Assembly (NCBI RefSeq): GCF_000368085.1
Contig: NZ_KB849239.1
Coordinates: forward strand, 3,567,467-3,631,466
Origin: Acinetobacter nosocomialis NIPH 2119
GTDB taxonomy: Bacteria; Pseudomonadota; Gammaproteobacteria; Pseudomonadales; Moraxellaceae
Direction: 5' to 3'
Length of the DNA: 64,000 nt
The position numbers and the translations under genes were made by a program. Under the pieces are notes generated by a model, which was given only the letters and a program-made list of their open reading frames with translations, was not told the origin of the DNA and searched no databases. Positions 50,461-63,823 of the stretch are shown here, piece by piece (the first letter of the stretch is position 1; the number at the start of each line of letters is the position of its first letter).

Positions 50461-50832
50461 TTATAACCAATGTTTGGCCATTTTTGCATAGACCCACAAG
50501 GGTATAAGGGTACTCACCACCAATACGAAGAGAAACAAAGGAATTTCTTTACCCATATGCACCAACATAATTAATGAACCTGCACAAATGGGTAAAAAAG
50601 CAAAACCACTTTCTTTCATAATTTTATTATTGGTGTCGACAAGTCTTAAGGGGATTTTCTTAAACTTGCGCCAAATGAGTAAGATGATGAGTAAACTAAT
50701 TAAACCAACTAAGTTACCTAATTCTGGATGACCAAAAGCACGCATAACGACGACTGAGCCTTCACGGAAACCGATAATAAGTAGAAAAGTTCCTACCCAT
50801 GCTGCCCAATCTATACTTTTGATCTTATCCAT
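50461..50832 (-). CDS. LrgA/CidA-like membrane protein
   Basis: This is a 123-residue protein with four hydrophobic helices. Features fit LrgA: HPELGNLVGLISLLIILLIWRKFKKIPLRLVD and FLPICAGSLIMLVHMGKEI. The start at 50832 (MDKIKSIDWAAW) is favoured over the upstream Met at 50862. It is 10 bp upstream of the lrgB-type gene; the two are expected to form a membrane complex. Confidence 0.82.
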   Translation of the reverse strand: MDKIKSIDWAAWVGTFLLIIGFREGSVVVMRAFGHPELGNLVGLISLLIILLIWRKFKKIPLRLVDTNNKIMKESGFAFLPICAGSLIMLVHMGKEIPLFLFVLVVSTLIPLWVYAKMAKHWL

Positions 50833-50874
50833 ATTTTTTATCTCTAAAAGTGTACTTATCAAGTTTTAACTGAT

Positions 50875-52209
50875 CTAGTGCTTGATTTCAAACTCTTCCA
50901 ATGGTCTTTTAAACTGACTCGCTCGTTCACCCAATATCTCGTCGATAGGGAGTTTGGCTTGACGAATTAACTGCTCAAGCTTATGAGGTGCAATTCGTAT
51001 ATCAATATGTAAAATTCCTTCATCATCATAATGCTCAGATTCGATCACATTTAAAGCATAAAGCTGGGTACGCAATTTGCCATAAGCAGGTTTAAGTTTT
51101 AATGAGAATTGTTGAAGTTGCCCCATTAAACATTCTTGGACTGCTTGACGTAGTAAATCTAGCCCTAAACCTGAATGTGCTGAAACATACACACGATCAG
51201 GAACATGAGGCTGTGAATAAATAATTTTAGCCTCTTCACCACTTAAATCGATTTTGTTGTAGACACGAAGGACAGGTGAATCTGCTCCAATTTCTTTTAA
51301 AACCCCTTCAACAGCTTCAATCTGATCAAGCATGTCATGGCTACTGCTGTCAATGACATGTAAAAGTAGGGTGGCTTCAAGCGTTTCTTCTAAAGTTGCT
51401 TTAAAAGATTCAACTAGATCATGTTGTAGGTTTCGCACAAAACCTACAGTATCTGCAAGCACAACAGTACCAATACCATCCCATTCTAAACGACGTAAGG
51501 TTGGATCAAGAGTTGCAAACAGTTGGTCGGCTGCATACACATCGCTTTTTGCTAAAATATTAAATAATGTGGATTTACCCGCATTGGTGTAACCTACCAA
51601 GGATACGGTTGGGATTGAAGCTTTTTGTCTTGCCGCCCGCCCTTGTATACGAGTTTGATGAACTTTATCTAACTTATCTTTTAATTGTGTAATACGCACA
51701 CGAATGAGGCGACGGTCTGTTTCGAGTTGGGTTTCACCGGGACCACGTAAGCCAATACCACCTTTTTGTTGTTCAAAGTCAGCAGACCAACCACGAATCA
51801 GGCGAGTTGATAAATGTTTAAGCTGAGCAAGCTCGACTTGTAATTTACCCTCATGGGTGCGGGCACGCAGCGCAAAAATATCTAGAATTAAACCAGTACG
51901 GTCAATGACTCGGCATTTTAATATTCTTTCTAAATTTCGTTCTTGAGCAGGTGTTAAAGCATGATCAAAAATAACCAGTCCTGCTTCTAAATCACGAACT
52001 TGTTCTGCAATTTCATCGACTTTACCGGAACCAATAAAAAACTTAGGATTTGGCTTATTACGTTGCACTTTAATGTGTTCAAGAATATCTGCACCAGCAG
52101 ACTGTGCAAGTAGAGCAAACTCTTCGGCATCCAGATCATCTAATAATTGTACAGACACACTCACTAATATTGTGCGTTCACCGCCTTGATGCCGATCAAC
52201 ATATTCCAC
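50875..52209 (-). CDS. hflX: ribosome-associated GTPase HflX
   Basis: This is a 444-residue GTPase that rescues stalled or heat-damaged ribosomes. The N-terminal HflX domain (ILVSVSVQLLDDL..., FFIGSGKVDEIAEQV) precedes a helical linker and the GTPase domain with GYTNAGKST at 206-214 and ADTVGFV. The gene starts at GTG with AGGA upstream; no in-frame ATG is near. It is not linked to hfq here, unlike in E. coli; lrgA starts 42 bp after its stop. Confidence 0.97.
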   Translation of the reverse strand: MEYVDRHQGGERTILVSVSVQLLDDLDAEEFALLAQSAGADILEHIKVQRNKPNPKFFIGSGKVDEIAEQVRDLEAGLVIFDHALTPAQERNLERILKCRVIDRTGLILDIFALRARTHEGKLQVELAQLKHLSTRLIRGWSADFEQQKGGIGLRGPGETQLETDRRLIRVRITQLKDKLDKVHQTRIQGRAARQKASIPTVSLVGYTNAGKSTLFNILAKSDVYAADQLFATLDPTLRRLEWDGIGTVVLADTVGFVRNLQHDLVESFKATLEETLEATLLLHVIDSSSHDMLDQIEAVEGVLKEIGADSPVLRVYNKIDLSGEEAKIIYSQPHVPDRVYVSAHSGLGLDLLRQAVQECLMGQLQQFSLKLKPAYGKLRTQLYALNVIESEHYDDEGILHIDIRIAPHKLEQLIRQAKLPIDEILGERASQFKRPLEEFEIKH

Positions 52210-52412
52210 GTGGTTATAAATCCTGAAAAGGCTAAAACTTTATTCTAGTGGAAACTTGAGTAAAAGGGGAAAGGGTTTGCTCTTATCCTTTAGATTATCT
52301 ACATACATTTTATTTTTTATTTGCTTCTATCGCATAGCGATGCAACTTTATTCCGAAACGTATAGAATGGCTCGAGATGGGTATAACAATGATTGATCGT
52401 TAGTGAAATTTT

Positions 52413-53222
52413 ATGGCTCAAACGCAAAGTATAGTGAATTCAACATTAAAGAAATTTTCAAAAATAGGTTTATACGGAAAAAAAGTTACTTCAGCGACAG
52501 CGGCAATCAGTGAAGGTTTTTACTTAGTTTATCGTCATGGACTTTATAAAGATCCAAATAACCCTGTTAACACACGATACGTCCAATATTTTTGCCGCCG
52601 TTTATGTAAAGTCTTTAACCTTGATGTTCAAGTGCATGGCACAATTCCGAGAGAACCAGCTTTATGGGTAAGTAATCATATTTCTTGGCTTGATATTGCT
52701 GTTTTAGGTTCAGGTGCGCGTGTATTCTTTTTAGCGAAAGCCGAAATAGAAAATTGGCCTATTCTTGGTAACTTAGCAAAAGGCGGTGGTACTTTATTTA
52801 TTAAGCGTGGGTCTGGTGACTCTATTAGAATTAGAGAGCAAATTACTGGGTTCTTAAAACAAAATATTCCAGTTTTATTCTTCCCAGAAGCGACTACTAC
52901 AGATGGTCATTCTGTTAAAAAAGTTCATGGTCGTTTACTTGGAGCTGCTATTGAAGCAGAGCGTCCGGTACAGGTATGTTTAATCTGTTATGTAAATCGT
53001 CATGGCGAATTAGATACCGTTGCACCATTTATTGGGGAGATGTCTTTTGTTGAGCATATTCAGCGTGTGCTAGAAATGCCAAAAGTAACGGCTCATTTAT
53101 TAACATTGCCTCCTATCTCGGTAGAAGGACATGATGTAAAAAGTTTAACTCAAGAAGTCCAACAAAAAATGGTAGAAGGTTTGGCTCAATTACATCAAAA
53201 AGTACTTAAGCCAAAAAGTTAA
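52413..53222 (+). CDS. 1-acyl-sn-glycerol-3-phosphate acyltransferase (PlsC family)
   Basis: This is a 269-residue membrane-associated acyltransferase for phospholipid or lipid A-like substrates. Motifs are NHISWLD (catalytic His-x4-Asp near residues 88-95), a glycerol-phosphate site KGGGTLFIKRGSGDS and FFPEATTTDG (E-G-T-like block III). The substrate cannot be deduced; several PlsC paralogues occur in Acinetobacter. Its stop codon abuts the stop codon of the converging phospholipase D-like gene. Confidence 0.9.
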   Translation: MAQTQSIVNSTLKKFSKIGLYGKKVTSATAAISEGFYLVYRHGLYKDPNNPVNTRYVQYFCRRLCKVFNLDVQVHGTIPREPALWVSNHISWLDIAVLGSGARVFFLAKAEIENWPILGNLAKGGGTLFIKRGSGDSIRIREQITGFLKQNIPVLFFPEATTTDGHSVKKVHGRLLGAAIEAERPVQVCLICYVNRHGELDTVAPFIGEMSFVEHIQRVLEMPKVTAHLLTLPPISVEGHDVKSLTQEVQQKMVEGLAQLHQKVLKPKS

Positions 53223-54848
53223 TTACATAAAACCTTCGAGAGGCAGCCATGAAAGAAACTTCATGCCTGCCTTTTGCCACCATTTCATTTCTGGCTCTTT
53301 TCTATAAATGACAGGGCCTTTTGAAGTTTCTTGTTGCCAATAAATATTATTATTCGGATCTAGTTTTAATTTATAAGCATACTTATTTAAATTTTCATCC
53401 ATCGTATGGTGAATTGTTTTAGCCAGTGATGGGCTATCTAAAATTACACCAATTTCAGTATTTAAATAGGCTGAACGTGGGTCAAAATTAAATGATCCAA
53501 TAAAAACCTGTTCATCTAAAGCCATGAGTTTAGTATGTAAACTTGAGCGACTTAAACCTTTCATGTTTACTTTTGCTTTGGTTGCCAACTCATCTGTATT
53601 TTTATTTAAATTACGTTTATCTGGAGTTGGTAAAAACTCATAAAGTTGTACGCCGTTTTTCAAAAGCTCTTTTCGGTATCGACCATAAAATGCATGAACC
53701 ACAGCAACATCATTAGCTTTAAATGAATTTGTTAAAACACGAACTTCTACCCCTTCTTTGGCGAGGGTACTTAAAATTTTAGCGCCTTGCTTTTCAGGAA
53801 TAAAATAAGCAGAAATCAAATCAACATTGCTTTCTGGCTTTTCCAAATGATTAATCAATTGGAAATTCAAATGCTCTTCTTTTTTTGCTTTTGACTTAAT
53901 TTTATCTGGAGAGTCTTTCACAACCTCTGCCTTCACCCAGTCAAACTGAATGTTATGGTCTAACCATTTATCAAAAGCATGCGATCTAGACGTTAAATTG
54001 AGAAAGTTTTGAACAGTGGCTTGTTGATAGTGAGCATCTAGTTGTTCTTTCAAACTTTCATATCGTAAACGGTGTTGTTGAGCACTGACAATACTCTGGA
54101 CTGAGTATGCATATTCATGATTCCAGTAGTCATCAAAAGAATTTACGATGTCATCAACAGCAGCACCGACTAACATGACATCGACATCAGAGAATTGATA
54201 ACTATCACTAACGTTATAATACTGATTTGTCATATTACGCCCACCAATAAGCGCAACCTGATTATCGGCAATAAAACTCTTATTATGCATACGATGATTG
54301 ATACGCTTTAAGTCTAATAGCATATCCATCGCGCGGTATTTACGAAAACGGTATGGGTTAAATAATTTAACTTCAATATTTTTATGCTGAGAAAGGGCCA
54401 GTAAAACACCTTCCATCTTTTTAGCATTATTATCATCAATCAATAAACGCACTTTAACGCCACGATCGGCAGCACGAATAATGGCATGTAAAGCTAAAGC
54501 ACCGACCTTATCGTTATCCCAAATATAGTACTGTAAGTCTAAAGTCTTCTCGGCTTTATCAATCAACCTTAAACGAGCTGCGAGAGCTTCTAACGGATCA
54601 TTTAAAATGTGGTAACCCGTTAAATTTGGATTTTGCTCACGTAAAGGTGTAATAATTTTTGCAAGTGAAGTTTGAGATGTATCGATATCACGCGCGTATT
54701 GAACTGGTTCAACCCGATGTTTAGGTAGTGTGCTACAACCTGTCAAAGTTACAGCAAAACTTGAACAGACAATTAAAGAAGCTTTGATCAAAAAGCCTTT
54801 AGCCTGTTGATGAGTTTGAAGCTGTTTGGAATGAAAGGATTGTGCCAT
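53223..54848 (-). CDS. phospholipase D-like lipoprotein (cardiolipin synthase-like)
   Basis: This 541-residue protein has an N-terminal lipobox VTLTGC near residue 38, so it is probably a lipoprotein. It has two HKD motifs: HNKSFIAD in the first half and HTKLMALD in the second, each followed by the usual GG-x-N or GSFNFDPR block. Two HKD domains in this order match the bacterial PLD superfamily of Acinetobacter and Pseudomonas. Hydrolytic or transphosphatidylation activity is possible. The ATG at 54848 is preferred over an in-frame TTG. Confidence 0.9.
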   Translation of the reverse strand: MAQSFHSKQLQTHQQAKGFLIKASLIVCSSFAVTLTGCSTLPKHRVEPVQYARDIDTSQTSLAKIITPLREQNPNLTGYHILNDPLEALAARLRLIDKAEKTLDLQYYIWDNDKVGALALHAIIRAADRGVKVRLLIDDNNAKKMEGVLLALSQHKNIEVKLFNPYRFRKYRAMDMLLDLKRINHRMHNKSFIADNQVALIGGRNMTNQYYNVSDSYQFSDVDVMLVGAAVDDIVNSFDDYWNHEYAYSVQSIVSAQQHRLRYESLKEQLDAHYQQATVQNFLNLTSRSHAFDKWLDHNIQFDWVKAEVVKDSPDKIKSKAKKEEHLNFQLINHLEKPESNVDLISAYFIPEKQGAKILSTLAKEGVEVRVLTNSFKANDVAVVHAFYGRYRKELLKNGVQLYEFLPTPDKRNLNKNTDELATKAKVNMKGLSRSSLHTKLMALDEQVFIGSFNFDPRSAYLNTEIGVILDSPSLAKTIHHTMDENLNKYAYKLKLDPNNNIYWQQETSKGPVIYRKEPEMKWWQKAGMKFLSWLPLEGFM

Positions 54849-54954
54849 AATCAATACATACGATAAGGTGAGCTAGAGTATAATTCGTGCATATTGAAAG
54901 ATAAATATTGAATTTGATTACTAGCAATCAATATAAGATAAGTCGAGAATCGTA

Positions 54955-55965
54955 ATGTGGAACCCAAATTCAATCATCTTTTGTTTTTACTTTATTTTTT
55001 CAATACTTGCCTTATGGGGAATTGTCGAAGCTTGGGTTCATCAATCGCGTACCGAGACGATTCATCCATTTAAAGCTTTTGTTCACTTACTTGCTTTTTA
55101 TCTATCTTATCTCCTTATTCCACTTTGGTTCTTTAATTTATATGCAGGTTGGATGGGGTATTACTCAATTCATCAGACTATTTTTATATTTTTATTAAGC
55201 GGTATTCTCATTTATGCGCGTTTTATAGAACCGCATATGGTACGTGTCGATGTTCATCAGTATCGTTTGAATCCAGATCGCCGTTTTAATAAGCCTGTAA
55301 AAGTTGCTTTAATTGCCGATTTACATATAGGTTTATTTTCTGGCCATGAGCGACAACTCAAAATCATTGTGAAAAAACTCAATGAACAAAAGCCAGACCT
55401 AGTGGTTGTGGCAGGAGACTGGACTTATGAGCCAGAAGATAAGTTGGTACAAGAATTGAGTGTACTCAAAGATATTCAGGCCCCTGTGTACTCTGTTCCT
55501 GGAAATCACGATGAACAATATCCAGGGCCTCCTATTCAACAACTATTAAAAGATGCGCTTCACTACAATGAAGTTATGGATATTGAAGGGAAAATTGTTG
55601 AATTTGATGAATTTCGTTTAATTGGTATTGGTGATCTTTGGGCTGGGAAAACCGATATGCGTTCAATGCCAGACTTACCTCAAGATAAGCCTTGGTTAAT
55701 TTTGTCCCATAACCCCGATACTGTAGATATGGTTCCCAAATTACCTAATCGCCCCTTAATGTTATCTGGACATACTCATGGGGGACAGGTCGAACTTCCT
55801 TGGGTAACCAACTATATTATGAAAAAAGTATCAATCTTAGGTCATAAACGTGGCTTTTATTCACATGAACATGCTGATGTTTTCGTCACCGTAGGAACGG
55901 GTATGGTTGGAATACCATTAAGATTTCGGGTGCCGCCTACTATTGATATTATTGAGCTTGTATAA
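54955..55965 (+). CDS. metallophosphoesterase (YkuE-like membrane protein)
   Basis: This 336-residue protein has three N-terminal hydrophobic helices (about residues 5-25, 39-65 and 72-88), then a calcineurin-like phosphatase domain. The metal-site motifs are LIADLHIGLF, VVAGDWTYE, VPGNHDE and LSGHTHGGQ. Family members such as YkuE or YaeI are phosphodiesterases, and some hydrolyse UDP-diacylglucosamine-like lipid substrates. The substrate here is not known. A bidirectional terminator follows. Confidence 0.88.
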   Translation: MWNPNSIIFCFYFIFSILALWGIVEAWVHQSRTETIHPFKAFVHLLAFYLSYLLIPLWFFNLYAGWMGYYSIHQTIFIFLLSGILIYARFIEPHMVRVDVHQYRLNPDRRFNKPVKVALIADLHIGLFSGHERQLKIIVKKLNEQKPDLVVVAGDWTYEPEDKLVQELSVLKDIQAPVYSVPGNHDEQYPGPPIQQLLKDALHYNEVMDIEGKIVEFDEFRLIGIGDLWAGKTDMRSMPDLPQDKPWLILSHNPDTVDMVPKLPNRPLMLSGHTHGGQVELPWVTNYIMKKVSILGHKRGFYSHEHADVFVTVGTGMVGIPLRFRVPPTIDIIELV

Positions 55966-55968
55966 AAT

Positions 55969-55999
55969 AAAAAAGCCAATCACAAAGGATTGGCTTTTT
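55969..55999. terminator. bidirectional terminator
   Basis: AAAAGCCAATC and GATTGGCTTTT form an 11-bp stem with a 6-nt loop, with A- and T-runs on the two sides. It separates the metallophosphoesterase from the yfi-type operon. Confidence 0.9.
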
Positions 56000-56012
56000 T
56001 ATAATTAGAAAC

Positions 56013-56492
56013 CTAAGGAATAATAACGATTGCAACACGACGGTTAATTGCCCGATTTTCATTGGTTGTATTCGGTACATAGGGTTGAGTTGAACCACGC
56101 CCAATAACGTAAATATTTTCCTTTTTAAAACCGTGAGTCAAGAAAAGGTTCGCAACACTTTGCGCGCGTTCTTCAGATAACTTTTGGTTGTATTCAGGAT
56201 TACCTACATCGTCAGTGTGACCAACAATTTTTAATTTATTCAAATCATATTTATTCAATTGATTTGCTAAACGTGTGAGCTCTGCCTCATGACTTTGTTT
56301 TAATGTTGCGTCATTAAAATCAAATAATAAGCGTTCTGGTAAACCTAGAGTCCAACCTTCATTAGTAAGTACAAAACCCTCTTTTTTTAGCATTTTTACT
56401 TGACGATATTTCAAAGGACCAAAACTCAAGCAGCCTGCAAGCGCAATGCACAGCAATGCAATAAAGGAGAGTTTCAAAGATCTTGTATTCAT
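56013..56492 (-). CDS. yfiB: OmpA-family lipoprotein, YfiB-like
   Basis: This 159-residue lipoprotein has lipobox LAGC near residue 21. The OmpA/MotB peptidoglycan-binding domain covers about 50-159 (LLFDFNDATLKQS, VGHTDDVGNPEYNQKLSEERAQSVANLFL, GRGSTQPYVPNTTNENRAINRRVAI). In Pseudomonas, YfiB captures the YfiR inhibitor at the outer membrane and so activates YfiN. It lies 14 bp after the GGDEF protein gene. The symbol is by operon analogy. Confidence 0.8.
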   Translation of the reverse strand: MNTRSLKLSFIALLCIALAGCLSFGPLKYRQVKMLKKEGFVLTNEGWTLGLPERLLFDFNDATLKQSHEAELTRLANQLNKYDLNKLKIVGHTDDVGNPEYNQKLSEERAQSVANLFLTHGFKKENIYVIGRGSTQPYVPNTTNENRAINRRVAIVIIP

Positions 56493-56506
56493 AAATTAGC
56501 CTAAAT

Positions 56507-57730
56507 TTAATTCTCTGGTTTATAAATAAACCAATGTTGCTCAGAAGTCTTAGCCTTATACATCGCTTGATCTGCTTGCATAATAAAATCTTCTGGACTA
56601 GACGCAAATTGGGATAAAGCAATCCCTACACTAAAACTGAAATAAATCGTTTGATCATTTAGATGCAAAGGTTCTTTACAGCTTTCGAGTAAATTTTCAG
56701 CAATAGATATTAAATGATCAGCATGCGTAATGGAATGCAAAATAACCGCAAATTCATCTCCGCCTAAACGGGCAATAAAGTCTTGATGACGTAAGCGCGT
56801 TTGTAACCTTTTCGCCATCTCTTTCAAAACTTCATCACCAGCTAAGTGTCCGAACTGATCATTAATTGATTTAAAGTTGTTGTTATCTATGAACAATAAG
56901 GCCGACTTGTTGTCAAAATCCTTATCTTCAAACATATCTAACAATATTTGATAAAAATAATGTCTATTCGGTAATAAAGTAAGCTGGTCATGATGGGCTT
57001 GAAAAGATAATTTACGATTTTCCTTTTGCAGTTGATTATCCCAAATCTGAATTTCTTCAAGTAACTCATTAAATACGGTATTTAGATCTTGAAACTCTTT
57101 AATTCGGTTATAAGGAAAACGAAGGTTATAAGCTTTTTGTTCACTTACGATTTGAGCAATATTTGTGAGTGGATAAATCGCTTGCATAATTTGACGATAA
57201 GTCAAATTCACTGACCACCATAAAGCACAAACAATAAATAGCATTGCAATCGCAAGACCGACCATAATCATCTTTAAAAATTGCAATATTTTTTCAGAGC
57301 TACCAAAAAGTGTGAGTTCACCTACATTCTGCTGGTGATGATAAATTGTTAAATGTACCGGCTCATTTAAAAACCAGTGATCAAACCATCCTTCTAAAAC
57401 TGAAGTTTGACTCGACAATTTAAAGCTTTGTGCAATTAAATGATGTTCAGAATCATAAATATGAATTGCTCGAATAGAATGATCATTTGTATATTCATTT
57501 AAAATCTGTTCTATCGTGATCTTGTCATTAAATACGACAGCTGGCTGAATACGCTCTAGAAGCGTATGGCTGAGTAACTGCAAATTCTGCTTTGCATAAG
57601 TTTCCATAGTAAAAACGGAAATAGATACAAAGGTAAAAGAACAAATAAAAAAAGTAATAGCAAAAATCGTAAATTGAGACTTTCTAAAAAGAGCATGTAG
57701 AGAAGTGGACTGATACAACTTAGATATCAT
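56507..57730 (-). CDS. yfiN: membrane diguanylate cyclase, YfiN-like
   Basis: This 407-residue enzyme makes cyclic di-GMP. A first membrane helix lies at about 20-42 and a periplasmic sensor-like domain at about 45-150. A second helix follows at about 152-174, then a HAMP-like linker, and the GGDEF domain covers 245-405. The active-site motif GGDEF is intact at 323-327 and the inhibitory I-site RHQD at 314-317. This layout is that of YfiN/TpbB. It is 5 bp after the yfiR-like gene. High output should increase biofilm and reduce motility. Confidence 0.9.
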   Translation of the reverse strand: MISKLYQSTSLHALFRKSQFTIFAITFFICSFTFVSISVFTMETYAKQNLQLLSHTLLERIQPAVVFNDKITIEQILNEYTNDHSIRAIHIYDSEHHLIAQSFKLSSQTSVLEGWFDHWFLNEPVHLTIYHHQQNVGELTLFGSSEKILQFLKMIMVGLAIAMLFIVCALWWSVNLTYRQIMQAIYPLTNIAQIVSEQKAYNLRFPYNRIKEFQDLNTVFNELLEEIQIWDNQLQKENRKLSFQAHHDQLTLLPNRHYFYQILLDMFEDKDFDNKSALLFIDNNNFKSINDQFGHLAGDEVLKEMAKRLQTRLRHQDFIARLGGDEFAVILHSITHADHLISIAENLLESCKEPLHLNDQTIYFSFSVGIALSQFASSPEDFIMQADQAMYKAKTSEQHWFIYKPEN

Positions 57731-57735
57731 AGCCC

Positions 57736-58239
57736 TTACTCCGCATTCTTAGCCAAGAGTAATACCCTTGGATCAATATGGACCTTGGAGTGGCTTAATG
57801 CATCTAAGTTAACTTTAAAAGTGGTGTAATTATTTTGGTCATATAAGCAAAAGATACTACCAACTTCACATTCTGGATTATTAATACTTAAAGAAAGCAA
57901 AGAACGATATGGATAATTTTGAATTAAATTTTGTTGCTGCTGAGGAGAGGTTGTAGAGAAATAAACAGCTTGGCAATGCGACTTAGGAAAATCTTTAGCA
58001 TTAACCGTTTGTACACGATAGTTATAAGATAATTGCTGAATATAAGACTGAAAAGTAGAAGTAATTGAAGCATTATCAATTACACAAAGAGTAGGAGTGC
58101 TTACATTCTCCCATTTGCTATAACTTAAAATAGATAAAGTCAGCACATAGAAATTATGTTTTGAATTGGCATACGCAGGCCCACTCGTAGCAAACACTAC
58201 AAGTATGCAGAATAATACTTTCTTAGCGGAGTGCCACAT
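57736..58239 (-). CDS. yfiR: YfiR-like periplasmic inhibitor
   Basis: This 167-residue protein has a signal peptide cut near PAYA (residue 24). The mature part fits the YfiR/DUF4154 pattern (YVLTLSILSYSKWEN...LCVIDNASITSTFQSYI...CQAVYFS). Four cysteines remain: Cys52, Cys89, Cys124 and Cys131. The last pair is spaced by seven residues, as in Pseudomonas YfiR, where two disulfides hold the fold. YfiR binds the periplasmic part of YfiN and keeps it inactive until redox or envelope stress. It heads the three-gene operon. Confidence 0.82.
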   Translation of the reverse strand: MWHSAKKVLFCILVVFATSGPAYANSKHNFYVLTLSILSYSKWENVSTPTLCVIDNASITSTFQSYIQQLSYNYRVQTVNAKDFPKSHCQAVYFSTTSPQQQQNLIQNYPYRSLLSLSINNPECEVGSIFCLYDQNNYTTFKVNLDALSHSKVHIDPRVLLLAKNAE

Positions 58240-58379
58240 GGTGAGTTAATGCCAAATCAATTGCACGAATAATCTATTCTACATGAAGTTGATTAACTAA
58301 AAAAAGTTTAATATCTCATCTAATTTTGACTAAAAAGCCTAAAAAATGATCGGTTGATGCGTAGGATGTTAAAAAGGTA

Positions 58380-58407
58380 TTGCAAAGGGATATTAATGGT
58401 CTATAAT
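58380..58407 (+). promoter_or_regulatory. rrn promoter P1, second copy
   Basis: TTGCAA and TATAAT with a 16-bp spacer and a GC-rich discriminator. Spacer bases 58392, 58394 and 58395 differ from the first copy. Confidence 0.85.
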
Positions 58408-58542
58408 GCACATCCATCGGCGGTGATGCAGATAGAAACTTGTTGAAAAACAGTTACTTGAGATTAGATTGGTTACTTTAAGTGATGAATTTGATGTTAA
58501 GTTGGTTTGAGAAGTAAGTTTTAAAAATATCGAAATTACCTG

Positions 58543-58570
58543 TTGACTTTTAAGAGATTAAGAGTAATAT
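58543..58570 (+). promoter_or_regulatory. rrn promoter P2, second copy
   Basis: TTGACT and TAATAT with a 16-bp spacer, the same as in the first operon. Confidence 0.75.
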
Positions 58571-58781
58571 AGCCGACCTAGCTTGCTGGTGACGAACCAG
58601 GAAGAAGATCATTAAGAGAATTGAAGAACAACTTGTGTGGATTTTTACTGATTGATTAATCGAAATAATTTTCATTGATTGATTGGTTTAAATTACTCGA
58701 AGTTTATTTGAGCGAAATTTAAGTCAGTAATTGATGAGCCAGAATTGGCACCTTGTCTATAAATAAGGTGCAAAATGATTT

Positions 58782-60319
<1,538 letters not shown>

Positions 60320-60378
60320 ACGAAAGATTGACGATTGGTAAGAATCCACAACAAGTTGTTCTTCATAGATGTATCTGA

Positions 60379-60455
<77 letters not shown>

Positions 60456-60510
60456 TGACTTTGACTGGTTAAAGTTATAGATAAAAGATACATGACTGAT
60501 GATGTAAGCT

Positions 60511-60586
60511 GGGGACTTAGCTTAGTTGGTAGAGCGCCTGCTTTGCACGCAGGAGGTCAGGAGTTCGACTCTCCTAGTCTCCACCA
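60511..60586 (+). tRNA. tRNA-Ala (anticodon TGC), second rrn
   Basis: An identical copy of the first spacer tRNA-Ala, with GGGGACT/AGTCTCC acceptor arms and TGC anticodon. Confidence 0.98.
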
Positions 60587-60934
60587 GAACTTAAGATAAG
60601 TTCGGATTACAGAAATTAGTAAATAGAGATTTCGGTCTTGATTTATTAACTTCTGTGATTTAAGTATCACAGTATTAAGCATGACCTGATGAAGGCATGT
60701 TTATTCATTAACAGATTGGCAAAATTGAGTCTGAAATAAATTGTTCACTCAATAACAAAGAGAGATGAAGTAATTCTGATCTTGGAGTTAATTGAGAACT
60801 AGCAAATTAACTGAATCAAGCGTTTTGGTATATGAATTTAGATTGAAGCTGTACAGTGTTTAAATACACAGTGCTCTAAACTGAAATGTTGAAGTTACTA
60901 ACTTGTAGGTAACATCGACTGTTTGGGGTTGTAT
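60587..60934 (+). other. tRNA-Ala to 23S spacer, second copy
   Basis: There is no gene. It is identical to the spacer of the first operon and contains the 5' arm of the 23S processing stem at its right end. Confidence 0.7.

Positions 60935-63823
<2,889 letters not shown>

Larger units (their letters stand above)
58371..58781 (+). promoter_or_regulatory. rrn promoter and leader region, second copy
   Basis: This is a direct copy of the first leader. P1 is TTGCAA (58380-58385) with TATAAT (58402-58407). P2 is TTGACT (58543-58548) with TAATAT (58565-58570). The processing arm is at 58623-58642, and a hairpin comes before 16S. It differs at three spacer positions in P1. There is no gene. Confidence 0.85.
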
